17,868 bases of DNA, from positions 1 to 17,868 of the forward strand of contig JAKLLP010000001.1 of assembly GCA_023150055.1 (NCBI GenBank), read 5' to 3'. A program made the position numbers and the translations under genes. The DNA is from Gammaproteobacteria bacterium. GTDB taxonomy: Bacteria > Pseudomonadota > Gammaproteobacteria > Steroidobacterales > GCA-2729495. The first letter of the stretch is position 1. Each line of letters starts with the position of its first letter. Shown piece after piece: positions 1 to 7,789 of this stretch. The notes under the pieces were generated by a model. It saw only the letters and a program-made list of their open reading frames with translations, ran no database searches and was not told the DNA's origin.

Positions 1-524
1 AGCCGCCGTAGAATCTCCCGCTGGCCGATGCGATCGCTGCGTGAGAGATGCAGGACCATGCTGAAGTAGGCCTGCGGATCACCGAGTCCGTAGATTGACG
101 ACACGGTAGCCACGATGATCGAATCCTCGCGCTCGATCAGCGCCTTGGTCGCCGACAGACGCATCTGCTCGATGTGCGCGTTGATCGACGCGTCCTTCTC
201 GATATACGTATCCGTGGCCGGCACATAGGCTTCGGGCTGATAGTAGTCGTAATAGGAAACAAAATATTCGACCCGGTTACCAGGAAAGAACTCCCTCATT
301 TCACCGTACAGCTGCGCAGCCAAGGTCTTGTTGGGCGCGAGACTCATTGCCGGGCGTTGCACGGCCTCGATGACGCTGGCCATCGTGAAGGTCTTGCCCG
401 ATCCGGTAACCCCAAGCAACGTCTGACGGGCAAGGCCGGCATTCAGACCGTCGACGATAGCGGCGATGGCGCCCGGTTGATCTCCTGCCGGACGAAATGA
501 AGTCGAAAGCGTAAAAAGTCCCAT
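1..524 (-). CDS. uvrB: UvrABC system protein B, N-terminal part (runs off the window)
   Basis: UvrB is the helicase-like damage-verification subunit of nucleotide excision repair; it is loaded by UvrA and then recruits UvrC. The first 174 codons are visible. The protein begins [20 protein letters not shown], the usual UvrB opening, and has the Walker A motif GVTGSGKT at about residues 38-45. The aromatic-rich beta-hairpin segment [16 protein letters not shown] follows near residues 87-102, then [18 protein letters not shown] and [10 protein letters not shown]. The start is the ATG at 524, which matches the family start. The gene is divergent from the aminotransferase, with about 77 bp between the two starts. 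I could not see a convincing LexA box there, so SOS control is not supported by eye. The C-terminal helicase and UVR domains lie outside the window. Confidence 0.97.
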   Translation of the reverse strand, partial: MGLFTLSTSFRPAGDQPGAIAAIVDGLNAGLARQTLLGVTGSGKTFTMASVIEAVQRPAMSLAPNKTLAAQLYGEMREFFPGNRVEYFVSYYDYYQPEAYVPATDTYIEKDASINAHIEQMRLSATKALIEREDSIIVATVSSIYGLGDPQAYFSMVLHLSRSDRIGQREILRR

Positions 525-601
525 ATGCTCTATTGGTTGCGTTGTGGCTATACCGTAGTATGTGCAGCCGCTCGCAAACCGTTCATACCGAGGATTTTCC
601 A

Positions 602-1783
602 GTGAGTCTTACAGTCTCCCAGCGCCTGCAGCGCGTCAAGCCATCACCGACCATGGCAGTCAGCGCACTGGCCACCGAAATGCGCGCACAGGGCCGCCCT
701 GTCATCGATCTCGGCGCGGGCGAACCGGACTTCGACACGCCGGAGCACATAAAATCGGCAGCCATCGAGGCCATCGCCAAAGGGCAGACCAAGTACACGC
801 CGGTCGAAGGCACTGCCCAGCTCAAGGCCGCAATCGTCGCGAAGTTCAAGCGGGAAAACGGTCTCACCTATACTCCGGATCAGATCGTCGCATCGAGTGG
901 CGCCAAGCAGACCTGCTACAACGTAGCAATGGCGGTACTCAATCCCGGCGACGAGGCTATCGTCCCGGCCCCCTACTGGGTGTCGTATCCGGACATCATC
1001 AAGCTGGCGGACGCCGAACCCGTGATCGTGTCGGCCGGAATCGAGAGTGGCTTCAAGATCACGCCGAAGGCGCTCCAGGCAGCCATTACCGAACGGACCC
1101 GGCTCATTTTCCTGAACAGCCCGTCGAACCCGACCGGGGCCGCCTACACCAGGGAGGAGTGGCGGGCCCTCGGCGAGGTCCTGCAGCGCCATCCGAACAT
1201 CGTGATCGCCGCTGATGACATGTACGAGCATATCTACTGGGGCCGGGAACCGTTCTGCAGCATCGCCGCAGCCTGTCCGGAACTTTACGACCGTGTCGTG
1301 ACGATCAACGGCGTGTCGAAATGCTATGCCATGACCGGCTGGCGTATCGGCTACGCCGGGGGCCCGAAGACGCTGGTCGCCGCGATGAAAAAGCTGCAGG
1401 GTCAGAGCACCTCCAACCCCTGCAGCATCTCCCAGGCCGCCAGCGTGGCGGCGCTGAACGGCGACCAGGGCTGCGTCCGGGAGATGAACCAGGCCTTCAA
1501 GGAGCGCCATGACTACATAATCGGCGCCCTGAATGACATACCCGGGTTCCGGTGCATACCCGCCGATGGTGCGTTTTACGCATTTCCCGACGTCAGCGAG
1601 GCGCTGAACCGAAAGGGCCTGGCGGATGACACGGCATTCGCCGAGTTGCTGCTGAAACAGGGCGATGTTGCCGTCGTACCCGGATCCGCTTTCGGAGCAC
1701 CAGGCTACGTGCGCCTGTCGTTTGCCTGTGGCATCGATACTCTAACGGCGGCCGTCACTCGCATCACCCGCGTGGTAGGCTGA
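602..1783 (+). CDS. aspC: PLP-dependent aspartate aminotransferase (class I fold)
   Basis: Transfers the amino group between aspartate (possibly also aromatic or other amino acids) and 2-oxoglutarate, using pyridoxal phosphate, in the cytoplasm. The GTG at 602 is chosen as start. It has GAGGA at 590-594 with a 7-base spacer and gives the family-typical opening [17 protein letters not shown]. An open frame continues upstream to 533 but has no support. The product is 393 residues, the usual size. Visible motifs are [26 protein letters not shown], the PLP-binding Lys240 in [13 protein letters not shown], and the substrate-carboxylate Arg371 in YVRLSFACG. The sequence resembles the aspartate aminotransferases of Thermus and Rhizobium more than E. 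coli AspC. The exact substrate range cannot be read from sequence, so the symbol is given by family. It is a single gene, followed by tRNA-Asn on the same strand. Confidence 0.9.
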   Translation: MSLTVSQRLQRVKPSPTMAVSALATEMRAQGRPVIDLGAGEPDFDTPEHIKSAAIEAIAKGQTKYTPVEGTAQLKAAIVAKFKRENGLTYTPDQIVASSGAKQTCYNVAMAVLNPGDEAIVPAPYWVSYPDIIKLADAEPVIVSAGIESGFKITPKALQAAITERTRLIFLNSPSNPTGAAYTREEWRALGEVLQRHPNIVIAADDMYEHIYWGREPFCSIAAACPELYDRVVTINGVSKCYAMTGWRIGYAGGPKTLVAAMKKLQGQSTSNPCSISQAASVAALNGDQGCVREMNQAFKERHDYIIGALNDIPGFRCIPADGAFYAFPDVSEALNRKGLADDTAFAELLLKQGDVAVVPGSAFGAPGYVRLSFACGIDTLTAAVTRITRVVG

Positions 1784-1817
1784 GAACGATGTCCGGCCTG
1801 CGGTGCGAACTGGTACC

Positions 1818-1846
1818 TTGACTTGGCCGGCGAGTTACAACAGAAT
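1818..1846 (+). promoter_or_regulatory. Candidate sigma70 promoter for tRNA-Asn
   Basis: TTGACT at 1818-1823 matches 5 of 6 bases of the -35 consensus. A 17-base spacer leads to CAGAAT at 1841-1846, which matches 4 of 6 bases of the -10. Transcription would start near 1853, about 40 bases before the mature tRNA. The leader contains a weak AAGGG/CCCTT hairpin at 1860-1875. Spacing and position fit, but this is an eye match only. Confidence 0.45.
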
Positions 1847-1894
1847 CGCCATGCTTCTCAAGGGCTTAACCCCTTCTGCGGATGTAAGCTCCAC

Positions 1895-1969
1895 TCCCCG
1901 GTAGCTCAGTGGTAGAGCGATCGGCTGTTAACCGATTGGTCGCTGGTTCGAGTCCGGCCCGGGGAGCCA
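1895..1969 (+). tRNA. tRNA-Asn (anticodon GTT)
   Basis: A complete 75-nt cloverleaf is visible. The acceptor arm TCCCCGG (1895-1901) pairs with CCGGGGA (1959-1965), followed by discriminator G and an encoded CCA (1967-1969). The D arm is AGCTC..GAGC. The anticodon stem ATCGG/CCGAT encloses the loop CTGTTAA, with GTT at 1927-1929. The T arm GCTGG/CCGGC holds TTCGAGT and one G-U pair. Acceptor sequence and discriminator G match the pattern of E. coli tRNA-Asn. It lies between the aminotransferase and the convergent galU. No clear terminator follows it. Confidence 0.97.
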
Positions 1970-2016
1970 TTCCAGCTTGCGCATTTTTCGAGAGCGCCCC
2001 CAACGGCGAGCCGCGT

Positions 2017-2862
2017 TTATCGGCGGCCGGTCAGCGGGCCGCGTAGCTCGGGGTCGTCCATCGCAAAGTCGAGAATGGCCTGGATGTAGCCCAGTTTGCT
2101 GCCGCAGTCATAACGCCGACCGGCAAACCTGAATGCGAAAACCGGTTCCTCCTGAAGCAGCGTCGCTATCCCGTCGGTCAACTGGATTTCGCCTCCCGCT
2201 CCACGTTGGGTACGCTCCAGGAGGTCGAAAATCCTCGGCGTGAGAAGGTAGCGCCCGACCACGGCCAGGGTTGACGGCGCAGCAGCGGGCTGCGGCTTCT
2301 CGACGATCTGCCGCAGCCGCATGCGGTCATCTATATCCACGATGCCGTAGCTGCTGGTTCTTTCCTGCGGAACGTCTTCCACGGCGAGCACGCTTGCACC
2401 GTGCCGCTCATAGTCCTCGCGCATCTGCTGAAGACAACCTTTTTCGGCGCGGATGAGGTCATCCGGAAGATGGACGAAGAACGGCTCATCGCCGACGGCC
2501 GGTCTCGCACACAACACCGCGTGACCAAGCCCCAGCGGTTCCCCCTGCCGGATATAGACGCAGGAGACTCCACTCGGCAGGATATTCCGCACCACTTCCA
2601 GCAGTGTGCGCTTCCCGGCCTGCTCCAGGGCTCGTTCGAGTTCCGGGTCGCGATCGAAATGGTCCTCGATGGACCGCTTGGTGCTACCGGTGATGAACAC
2701 CAGCCGGGTCGCGCCGGCAGCCACTGCTTCCTCGACCGCGTACTGGATCAGCGGCTTGTCCACGATGGGCAACATTTCCTTCGGCATTGCCTTCGTAGCG
2801 GGGAGGAATCGCGTACCCCGTCCTGCGACCGGAAACACGGCTGTTTGCACCGGCTTTTTCAT
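2017..2862 (-). CDS. galU: UTP--glucose-1-phosphate uridylyltransferase
   Basis: Makes UDP-glucose from UTP and glucose-1-phosphate, the precursor for envelope polysaccharides, LPS core sugars and trehalose or glucan synthesis. The product is 281 residues, close to the usual bacterial GalU length. The nucleotide-binding signature [20 protein letters not shown] lies at residues 13-32. It is followed by [12 protein letters not shown], the uridine-site region [18 protein letters not shown], the GIVDI/EKP segment, [10 protein letters not shown], and the C-terminal [12 protein letters not shown]. The ATG at 2862 is preceded by AAAGGGG about 6 bases upstream. The terminator at 2946-2986 insulates it from the upstream gene, so it probably has its own promoter in 2863-2945. 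I see only a weak TACTAT-like -10 there. It is convergent with tRNA-Asn. Confidence 0.97.
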   Translation of the reverse strand: MKKPVQTAVFPVAGRGTRFLPATKAMPKEMLPIVDKPLIQYAVEEAVAAGATRLVFITGSTKRSIEDHFDRDPELERALEQAGKRTLLEVVRNILPSGVSCVYIRQGEPLGLGHAVLCARPAVGDEPFFVHLPDDLIRAEKGCLQQMREDYERHGASVLAVEDVPQERTSSYGIVDIDDRMRLRQIVEKPQPAAAPSTLAVVGRYLLTPRIFDLLERTQRGAGGEIQLTDGIATLLQEEPVFAFRFAGRRYDCGSKLGYIQAILDFAMDDPELRGPLTGRR

Positions 2863-2945
2863 CGCGCCCCTTTCTCACCCTGAAGCGAACTGGCGGACCG
2901 GAATAGTAGCGAATCGGCGCAGGAAAAGCCGCGTCGGTCATCGAC

Positions 2946-2986
2946 AAAAACGGGTACGGCGCCGACGGTCTTCGACGCCGTACCCG
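2946..2986 (-). terminator. Strong rho-independent terminator
   Basis: Read on the minus strand, a 15-bp stem is formed by 2972-2986 and 2951-2965 (CGGGTACGGCGTCGA paired with TCGGCGCCGTACCCG, one G-T pair). The loop has six bases, and five T residues (plus-strand AAAAA at 2946-2950) follow directly. It sits 10 bases after the stop of the helix-hairpin-helix gene and ends that transcript before galU. This is the clearest terminator in the window. Confidence 0.93.
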
Positions 2987-2996
2987 CTCAATCCGC

Positions 2997-3272
2997 TCAG
3001 CGCTTGCCGGACGGCTGCTCGCCGGTACGAAGGTTCGTGCGATTCTTCTCGATAACCTGGGGGCCGATGCCCTTCACGTTGAGTAACTCATCGACGGAGC
3101 GAAACTGGCCGTTCTTCTCGCGGTACTCCACGATCGCCTGCGCCCTGGCCATGCCGACGCCATCCAGCTCCTCGGCAAGCGTCGGCGCATCCGCCGTGTT
3201 GAGATCCACCGGCCCGGCAAGCGCCCACACGGGAGCCAGCATTGCGGCAACAAGAACCATCCGGATTTTCAT
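2997..3272 (-). CDS. Small secreted helix-hairpin-helix protein, ComEA family
   Basis: A 91-residue protein. Residues 1-19 form a typical signal peptide: Lys/Arg start, a hydrophobic stretch, and ALA before the predicted cut at 19/20. The rest is one ComEA-type double helix-hairpin-helix unit: VDLNTADAPTLAEELDGVG (about 22-40), then the second hairpin LLNVKGIGPQVIEKNR (about 63-78). ComEA proteins bind double-stranded DNA non-specifically in the periplasm and help pull it in during natural transformation. Many free-standing short homologues exist in gammaproteobacteria without known function, so a competence role is inference. The start is secured by AGGAGG at 3278-3283, five bases from the ATG. 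It has its own strong terminator downstream and a 190-bp gap upstream, so it may be a single-gene unit. Confidence 0.85.
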   Translation of the reverse strand: MKIRMVLVAAMLAPVWALAGPVDLNTADAPTLAEELDGVGMARAQAIVEYREKNGQFRSVDELLNVKGIGPQVIEKNRTNLRTGEQPSGKR

Positions 3273-3309
3273 AGAAGCCTCCTGAGAAAGATTGGTTTAA
3301 CGATACGGT

Positions 3310-3471
3310 CTGCCGATCGCGGCAGTGGCAGCATCGTAGTAGGCGGAGCAGTCCGGCTTACAGCCGAGAATTTGCCGCGAATCGCGGGGAATGTAACTCT
3401 TTGCGGGATGATCCCTTGCCCGGGCGGATCGGTCCTGCCCGTCGGTAATCCGGATCGCTGACTCAGCGATC
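3310..3471. repeat. Cluster of six short inverted repeats between lapB and the HhH gene
   Basis: Six short dyads lie almost end to end. They are CTGCCG/CGGCAG (3310-3325), CGGCT/AGCCG (3354-3366), CCGCG/CGCGG (3375-3387), GGGAT/ATCCC (3405-3415), CGGGCGGA pairing with TCC-T-GCCCG around a TCGG loop (3421-3441, one bulge), and the perfect 9+9 dyad GATCGCTGA-C-TCAGCGATC (3453-3471), which contains the lapB stop codon. None is followed by a T tract, so they are not classical terminators. They may structure the lapB 3' end or the leader of the small secreted protein. GC-rich DNA gives some such dyads by chance. Confidence 0.5.
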
Positions 3472-4647
3472 GCCTGAATCGAACGCCAGGCGCACCCGGG
3501 GCCGGACCGTGTCCCAGGCCGCGCAGCCCGGACATTGCCACGTCATGCTGCCGCTGATATACCCACACTCGACGCAGCGATAATCCCGGCCCGCCATGGC
3601 CATCTTTCTCAGTGCCTTGCGTATCTTTTCGATCGATTGCCGGCGTTCCGATTCCGTGGCGCGCCCGATACGCTCGGCATCGATCAGCGCCTCCAACGTC
3701 GGGTTGGCGATGACGAACCGCCAGAGACAGTCGATGGCTCGCTCGTCACGCATCTCCGGATCAAGCATGGTCGCCAGCGCAATGGCCCGCTCGGCACCTC
3801 TGTCTTCATCGACGAGTTGCCCCAGGAACCCCGAGAACTCAGCCTCGATGCCCGCGGCCTGGCACGCCGTGGCCAGCCGCGGCAGCACCTCGATCAGCAA
3901 CGAGGGCTCTTTCTGGGCCACACGCCGGTACCAGTCTGCCGCAGCCTTGTGCTCATCGAGGTCACCGGCCAGTGCCGCCCGGAGGAGCATCACGCGCACC
4001 GAGCCGGGACGATTGCTGTCCGCGAGGTCGAGCCAGGCCGATGCCCGCTCGAGGTCTCCCGAACGCCGCGCCTGCTCGGCCAGTTCGCAGAAATAGTGCG
4101 CCAGCACCATGGATCGCCCTGCCGCCCGATCGCGTCTTTCGAGTTCTCGCCGCAACTCGATCGCCCGTTCCCACTCCCGCGTCAATTCGCTGAGACGAAT
4201 CAAACGGCGAAGTGCATCGAGACCGAATCGCGGCGAGTCACGCAGCTCGCTCAACAGCTCCTCGGCCCGGTCGAACAGCCCGGCGCTGAGGTAATCCTGC
4301 GCCAGCTCGAATCTCGCCTGTTCGCGAGCGTCGCGTTTGAGGTTGGGACGTTCGATGAGATCCCGGTGCACGCGGATGGCGCGTTCCATCTCACCGCGCT
4401 TTCGAAAGAGCTGGCCAAGAGCGAAATGCGTTTCGAGCGAGTCGTCGTCCAGGTCCGCGGCGCCGGTCAAGGCCTCCAGCGCGCGATCCGGTTGTTCCTT
4501 GAGCAGAAACTTCAATCCGCGGACGTAGTCGAGGCCCATGGGGCCGCGATCGGCCTCATCGAGTTGCCCCAGGCGCGCGAATACGTACCCGAGCGCCGCT
4601 GCGACGAAAAGCAGACCTGCGAAAAAAAATGCGGATTCAGTCGGCAT
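3463..4647 (-). CDS. lapB: LPS assembly protein B (TPR and rubredoxin-like protein)
   Basis: LapB (YciM) is an inner-membrane-anchored cytoplasmic protein that, in E. coli, promotes FtsH-mediated breakdown of LpxC and so limits LPS synthesis. The 394-residue product is close to E. coli LapB (389). It starts with one hydrophobic segment (about residues 4-22: ESAFFFAGLLFVAAALGYV), followed by a long run of helical TPR units (about 45-340). A C-terminal rubredoxin-like metal knuckle has Cys358/Cys361 and Cys372/Cys375 in CVECG..CPGC. The ATG at 4647 is chosen because it precedes the membrane anchor; an open frame upstream to 4785 is the antisense-like extension inside lapA. The start lies inside lapA (11-bp overlap) without a clear ribosome-binding site, which suggests translational coupling. 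A T8 run lies in the anchor codons. Confidence 0.93.
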   Translation of the reverse strand: MPTESAFFFAGLLFVAAALGYVFARLGQLDEADRGPMGLDYVRGLKFLLKEQPDRALEALTGAADLDDDSLETHFALGQLFRKRGEMERAIRVHRDLIERPNLKRDAREQARFELAQDYLSAGLFDRAEELLSELRDSPRFGLDALRRLIRLSELTREWERAIELRRELERRDRAAGRSMVLAHYFCELAEQARRSGDLERASAWLDLADSNRPGSVRVMLLRAALAGDLDEHKAAADWYRRVAQKEPSLLIEVLPRLATACQAAGIEAEFSGFLGQLVDEDRGAERAIALATMLDPEMRDERAIDCLWRFVIANPTLEALIDAERIGRATESERRQSIEKIRKALRKMAMAGRDYRCVECGYISGSMTWQCPGCAAWDTVRPRVRLAFDSGDR

Positions 4648-4933
4648 GCGCCGTCGGGACGCTGCGTAAGGTGCTGACCTCGGCCTCCGCCAGTCGCAGG
4701 GCGCGCCGCAGGCGCCTTCGCTCGACCAGCATCCGCGCCAGGACCACTCCGAGGGAGAGCAACCCGAACATCCAGCCCGCAGCAAACACCAACGTCACGA
4801 GCAGCGACTTCTGCATGGTCGCATCGAACCAGCCCAGGTTTACGGTGACGATACCCGGATTCAACGCGGCAAACGCCACTGCCACCAGCAACACGAGCAG
4901 GAGCACCAACAGAAGCAGGATCCGTCGAATCAT
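4637..4933 (-). CDS. lapA: LPS assembly protein A domain-containing membrane protein
   Basis: LapA (YciS) is a small inner-membrane partner of LapB. The 98-residue product has two transmembrane segments: a very leucine/valine-rich one at about residues 4-24 (ILLLLVLLLVLLVAVAFAAL), and a second at about 42-66 (LLVTLVFAAGWMFGLLSLGVV). A short charged helix with coiled-coil character follows (VERRRLRRALRLAEAEVSTL). N-P-G-IVTVNL between the segments matches the DUF1049/LapA pattern. The ATG at 4933 is preferred by comparison with E. coli LapA; a TTG at 4990 would add 19 unsupported residues. The ribosome-binding site is weak (GGGGCG). It overlaps lapB and lies 116 bp after ihfB. A TACAAT -10-like box at 4979-4984 (minus) could serve lapAB, but no good -35 is visible. 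Confidence 0.88.
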   Translation of the reverse strand: MIRRILLLLVLLLVLLVAVAFAALNPGIVTVNLGWFDATMQKSLLVTLVFAAGWMFGLLSLGVVLARMLVERRRLRRALRLAEAEVSTLRSVPTAHAD

Positions 4934-4988
4934 GGCGCCCCGGTCCGTTCGCCTTCGCAACCAGTTGAGTACGAACTGATTGTAATGC

Positions 4989-5025
4989 AAAGCCGCGGGG
5001 GGCAGGTCAGTCAGGGCCTCGCGGC
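4989..5025 (-). terminator. Possible weak terminator or attenuator after ihfB
   Basis: On the minus strand GCCGCG (5020-5025) pairs with CGCGGC (4992-4997) around a 22-base loop. Two further G-C pairs are possible inside after a mismatch, and TTT follows. The T tract is short, so at best it is a partial stop between ihfB and lapA. Confidence 0.3.
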
Positions 5026-5049
5026 AGCAGCATCAGGCGCCGCCAGGCC

Positions 5050-5352
5050 TCATTCCTTGATCGGGAGCCGCCTGTTCTGGTTGACGCGGTCGCGCAGATC
5101 CTTACCAGGCTTGAAATGCGGCACGTACTTTCCGGCCAGCGCCACCGCGTCACCCGTCTTTGGATTACGCCCCAGGCGCGGTGGCCGGTAATGCAGGGAA
5201 AAACTGCCAAATCCACGGATCTCGATCCGCTCTCCGGACGCCAGAGCATTGCTCATGAGTTCCAGCAGGTGCTTGACCGCGAGTTCGACATCCTTCGCCG
5301 GAAGGTGTTTCTGCTTACGCGAAAGGAGCTCGATAAGCTCGGATTTCGTCAT
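5050..5352 (-). CDS. ihfB: Integration host factor subunit beta
   Basis: IHF-beta pairs with IHF-alpha to bend DNA sharply in transcription, replication and recombination. The product is 100 residues and follows E. coli IhfB closely: [43 protein letters not shown] and [18 protein letters not shown]. The IRGFGSF and GRNPKTG arm and the proline at its tip (R-N-P) are intact. A short extra tail (QNRRLPIKE) ends it. The conserved start is the ATG at 5352. However, the only Shine-Dalgarno-like block (GGGGAG) is 13 bases away from it and 7 bases from an in-frame TTG at 5358, so a two-residue-longer product is possible. It lies 86 bp after rpsA, the usual order. An imperfect 8-bp dyad (5379-5386/5397-5404) lies just upstream. 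Confidence 0.97.
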   Translation of the reverse strand: MTKSELIELLSRKQKHLPAKDVELAVKHLLELMSNALASGERIEIRGFGSFSLHYRPPRLGRNPKTGDAVALAGKYVPHFKPGKDLRDRVNQNRRLPIKE

Positions 5353-5438
5353 CGCCAAGGCCGTACTCCCCTGCTCGACGCCGCGCCGAATTCTGCGTGC
5401 GGCGATCTACCCCCAGGACTCTGCCGATCGTTTCGGTG

Positions 5439-7115
5439 TCAGCCCTCACCGCCACCGATCCGCTCTTTCAGCAGATCCCCAAGCGTCGTCCCCGAAGCGC
5501 CTTCCGAAGAACGGTAGTTCTCCATGGCCTCGGCCTCCTCGTGGGCCTCCTTGGCCTTGATAGACAGCGAAATCACGCGGCTCTTCCGGTCCAAACCGGT
5601 GAACTTCGCTTCCACCACATCGCCTACCTTCAGTACAGCGCGGGCGTCTTCGACGCGATCTCGCGACAGCTCACTGGCACGCAACTGTCCCTGTATGCCG
5701 TCCTCGAGGTCCACGATGGCACCGCGGGCGTCGACCTCACTGACGGTTCCCTTGACGATACTGCCTTTCGGATGTGCCGCCATGAAACTCGATAGCGGGT
5801 CATTGTCCATCTGCTTGATGCCAAGCGAAATCCGCTCGCGCTCGGGATCTATGCTGAGGACCACGGCTTCGACGTCCTCGCCCTTCTTGTAATTGCGAAC
5901 CGCCTCTTCACCAGCCACATCCCAGGATATGTCCGACAAATGAACCAGACCATCGATATTACCGGGAAGCCCGACAAAGATGCCGAAGTCGGTGATGGAC
6001 TTGATCTTGCCGCTGACCCGGTCACCCTTGTTGAAGCTCGAGGCAAAATCGGCCCATGGATTGGCCTTGCACTGCTTGATACCGAGCGAGATACGACGGC
6101 GCTCCTCGTCGATATCCAGGACCATGACCTCGATTTCATCACTGATTTGCACGACCTTCGATGGATTGACGTTCTTGTTCGTCCAGTCCATCTCGGAGAC
6201 GTGCACGAGTCCTTCGACTCCCTCTTCGATCTCGACGAAGCAGCCGTAATCGGCAATATTGGTCACCTTGCCGAAGAGCCGCGTGCTCGGGGGATAACGC
6301 CGGGAAATCGCTTCCCATGGGTCGGCGCCAAGCTGCTTGACCCCGAGTGAGACCCGGTTCTTCTCGCGGTCGAACCGCAGGATCTTCACGTTGATCTCGT
6401 CGCCGACATTGACGACCTCGGACGGGTGCTTCACTCGCTTCCAGGCCATGTCGGTGATGTGCAGCAGACCGTCGATGCCGCCGAGGTCGACGAACGCGCC
6501 GTAGTCAGTGAGGTTCTTGACGATACCCCGCACGGTTGCGCCTTCCTCGAGGCTCGCCAGCATCGCCTCCCGCTCGGAACTGGACTCCAGCTCGACCACC
6601 GCACGGCGGGAAACGACGACATTGTTGCGTCGCCGATCGAGCTTGATGACCTTGAATTCGAGTTCCTTGCCCTCCAGGTAAGACGGATCGCGAACGGGAC
6701 GCACGTCGACCAGCGAGCCAGGAAGGAATGCGCGAACATAGTCGATGTCGACCGTGAAGCCGCCCTTGACGCGGCCACTGATGAGGCCCTTGACGATTTT
6801 CTGGTTCTCGAAGGCGTCCTCGAGCTGCTCCCAGGTGCGGGCTCGCTTGGCCCGCTCGCGCGAGAGTCTCGTCTCGCCCTGTCCGTCCTCGACGGAATCA
6901 AGGGCAACATCGACGTCGTCGCCGACCTGCACTTCGATTTCACCGCGCTCATTGCGAAACTGGCTGGCGGGAATGACCGCCTCGGACTTCAGGCCCGCGC
7001 TGACAACCACCACCTCGGGGGACACATTGACGACCCGCCCCTTGAGAATGGTTCCGGGACGAATTCGGTTACTGGCATCCGGTACGCTACTTCCGGGTAT
7101 GCCTCGGCCGCCCAC
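5439..7115 (-). CDS. rpsA: 30S ribosomal protein S1, with an atypical N-terminus
   Basis: S1 binds mRNA on the 30S platform and helps initiation on structured or weakly marked messages. The 558-residue product has six S1/OB domains, at roughly 21-87, 105-171, 192-260, 277-347, 364-434 and 451-520. The later ones are nearly textbook ([44 protein letters not shown]). From RPG at residues 19-21 onward it aligns with E. coli S1 in register. The first 18 residues ([15 protein letters not shown]) do not resemble the conserved TESFAQLFEESL helix that docks S1 on protein S2. The start is GTG at 7115 with AGGTG five bases upstream; an in-frame stop lies eight codons earlier, and no better start exists. 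It overlaps cmk by 127 bp. See findings. Confidence 0.93.
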   Translation of the reverse strand: MGGRGIPGSSVPDASNRIRPGTILKGRVVNVSPEVVVVSAGLKSEAVIPASQFRNERGEIEVQVGDDVDVALDSVEDGQGETRLSRERAKRARTWEQLEDAFENQKIVKGLISGRVKGGFTVDIDYVRAFLPGSLVDVRPVRDPSYLEGKELEFKVIKLDRRRNNVVVSRRAVVELESSSEREAMLASLEEGATVRGIVKNLTDYGAFVDLGGIDGLLHITDMAWKRVKHPSEVVNVGDEINVKILRFDREKNRVSLGVKQLGADPWEAISRRYPPSTRLFGKVTNIADYGCFVEIEEGVEGLVHVSEMDWTNKNVNPSKVVQISDEIEVMVLDIDEERRRISLGIKQCKANPWADFASSFNKGDRVSGKIKSITDFGIFVGLPGNIDGLVHLSDISWDVAGEEAVRNYKKGEDVEAVVLSIDPERERISLGIKQMDNDPLSSFMAAHPKGSIVKGTVSEVDARGAIVDLEDGIQGQLRASELSRDRVEDARAVLKVGDVVEAKFTGLDRKSRVISLSIKAKEAHEEAEAMENYRSSEGASGTTLGDLLKERIGGGEG

Positions 7116-7789
7116 CGCAGCACCTGCAACACCACCTCATCGACGACGATGCCGGTGGAGTCCAGTATGCGTGCATCCGGGCAGGCGCGAAGCGGCGCGA
7201 CGGTACGTTCCGCATCACGACGGTCACGTGCCGCCATATCCTTCGAAAGGGCGGCAAGGCTAACATCAATACCCTTTTGCTTCAACTGGTTATGCCGCCG
7301 GCGCGCCCGTTCCTCGACGTCGGCGGTCAGGAAGACCTTGAGCGCAGCATCCGGAAAAATGGTCGATCCCATGTCGCGGCCGTCCGCCACCAGGCCCGGC
7401 TCCTTGCGGAACCCGCGCTGGCGGGCCACGAGCGCGGCGCGCACCGCGGGAATGGCGGCCACCCGCGAGGCCGCCTCCCCGGCCGCCTCACTGCGAATCT
7501 GATCGGTTGCATCCCGGCCCGCGAGCAGTATGCCGCGCTCGGAGTCAGCGGACGAATCGAAAGAGGCATCCAGCCCGCTGGCGAGGCGCGCCAGCCCGGG
7601 CCCGTCGTCCAGGGAAATCCCCATCAGCCCGGCCGCAACCCCTACCAGCCGATACAAGGCACCGCTGTCGAGCAGGTGCCAGCCGAGGCGTCGGGCAACG
7701 GCCCTGGCGACGGTACCCTTCCCGGATCCGCCGGGGCCGTCTATGGCTATGACCGGGACCTCAGCCTGCACTCGTGGGGTGGTCGTCAC
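6989..7789 (-). CDS. cmk: Cytidylate kinase, reading through into rpsA
   Basis: Phosphorylates CMP and dCMP with ATP, recycling cytidine nucleotides. The P-loop GPGGSGKGT is at residues 18-26, followed by [11 protein letters not shown], the NMP-binding region ([20 protein letters not shown]), [15 protein letters not shown], the lid region [23 protein letters not shown], and [12 protein letters not shown]. The start is GTG at 7789 with GGAGGA upstream; it overlaps the end of aroA by 29 bp, so coupling is likely. The usual family length (about 225-230) is reached near residue 225-230, but no stop occurs there. The frame continues for about 40 residues through the rpsA start region to a TGA at 6989, giving 266 residues. 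The tail ([17 protein letters not shown] and on) is rpsA DNA read out of frame and has no family counterpart. Confidence 0.9.
   Translation of the reverse strand: MTTTPRVQAEVPVIAIDGPGGSGKGTVARAVARRLGWHLLDSGALYRLVGVAAGLMGISLDDGPGLARLASGLDASFDSSADSERGILLAGRDATDQIRSEAAGEAASRVAAIPAVRAALVARQRGFRKEPGLVADGRDMGSTIFPDAALKVFLTADVEERARRRHNQLKQKGIDVSLAALSKDMAARDRRDAERTVAPLRACPDARILDSTGIVVDEVVLQVLRWAAEAYPEVAYRMPVTEFVPEPFSRGGSSMCPPRWWLSARA

Noticed and set aside
525..600. LexA/SOS box for uvrB in the divergent gap
   Set aside because: No CTG-N10-CAG type palindrome of acceptable quality was visible.
533..601. Upstream extension of the aminotransferase frame
   Set aside because: The extra 23 residues have no family match, and GTG 602 has a well-spaced GAGGA.
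644..1510. Minus-strand open frame antisense to the aminotransferase
   Set aside because: The opposite strand encodes a complete enzyme with all key residues; this frame has no motif.
3535..4677. Long open frame (about 380 codons) on the plus strand antisense to lapB
   Set aside because: It mirrors the codon pattern of lapB in GC-rich DNA, has no recognisable domain or start signal, and lapB itself is well supported.
6426..7502. Long plus-strand open frame across the cmk/rpsA junction
   Set aside because: It is antisense to two conserved genes and its translation shows no family motifs; treated as a shadow frame even though the junction itself is odd.
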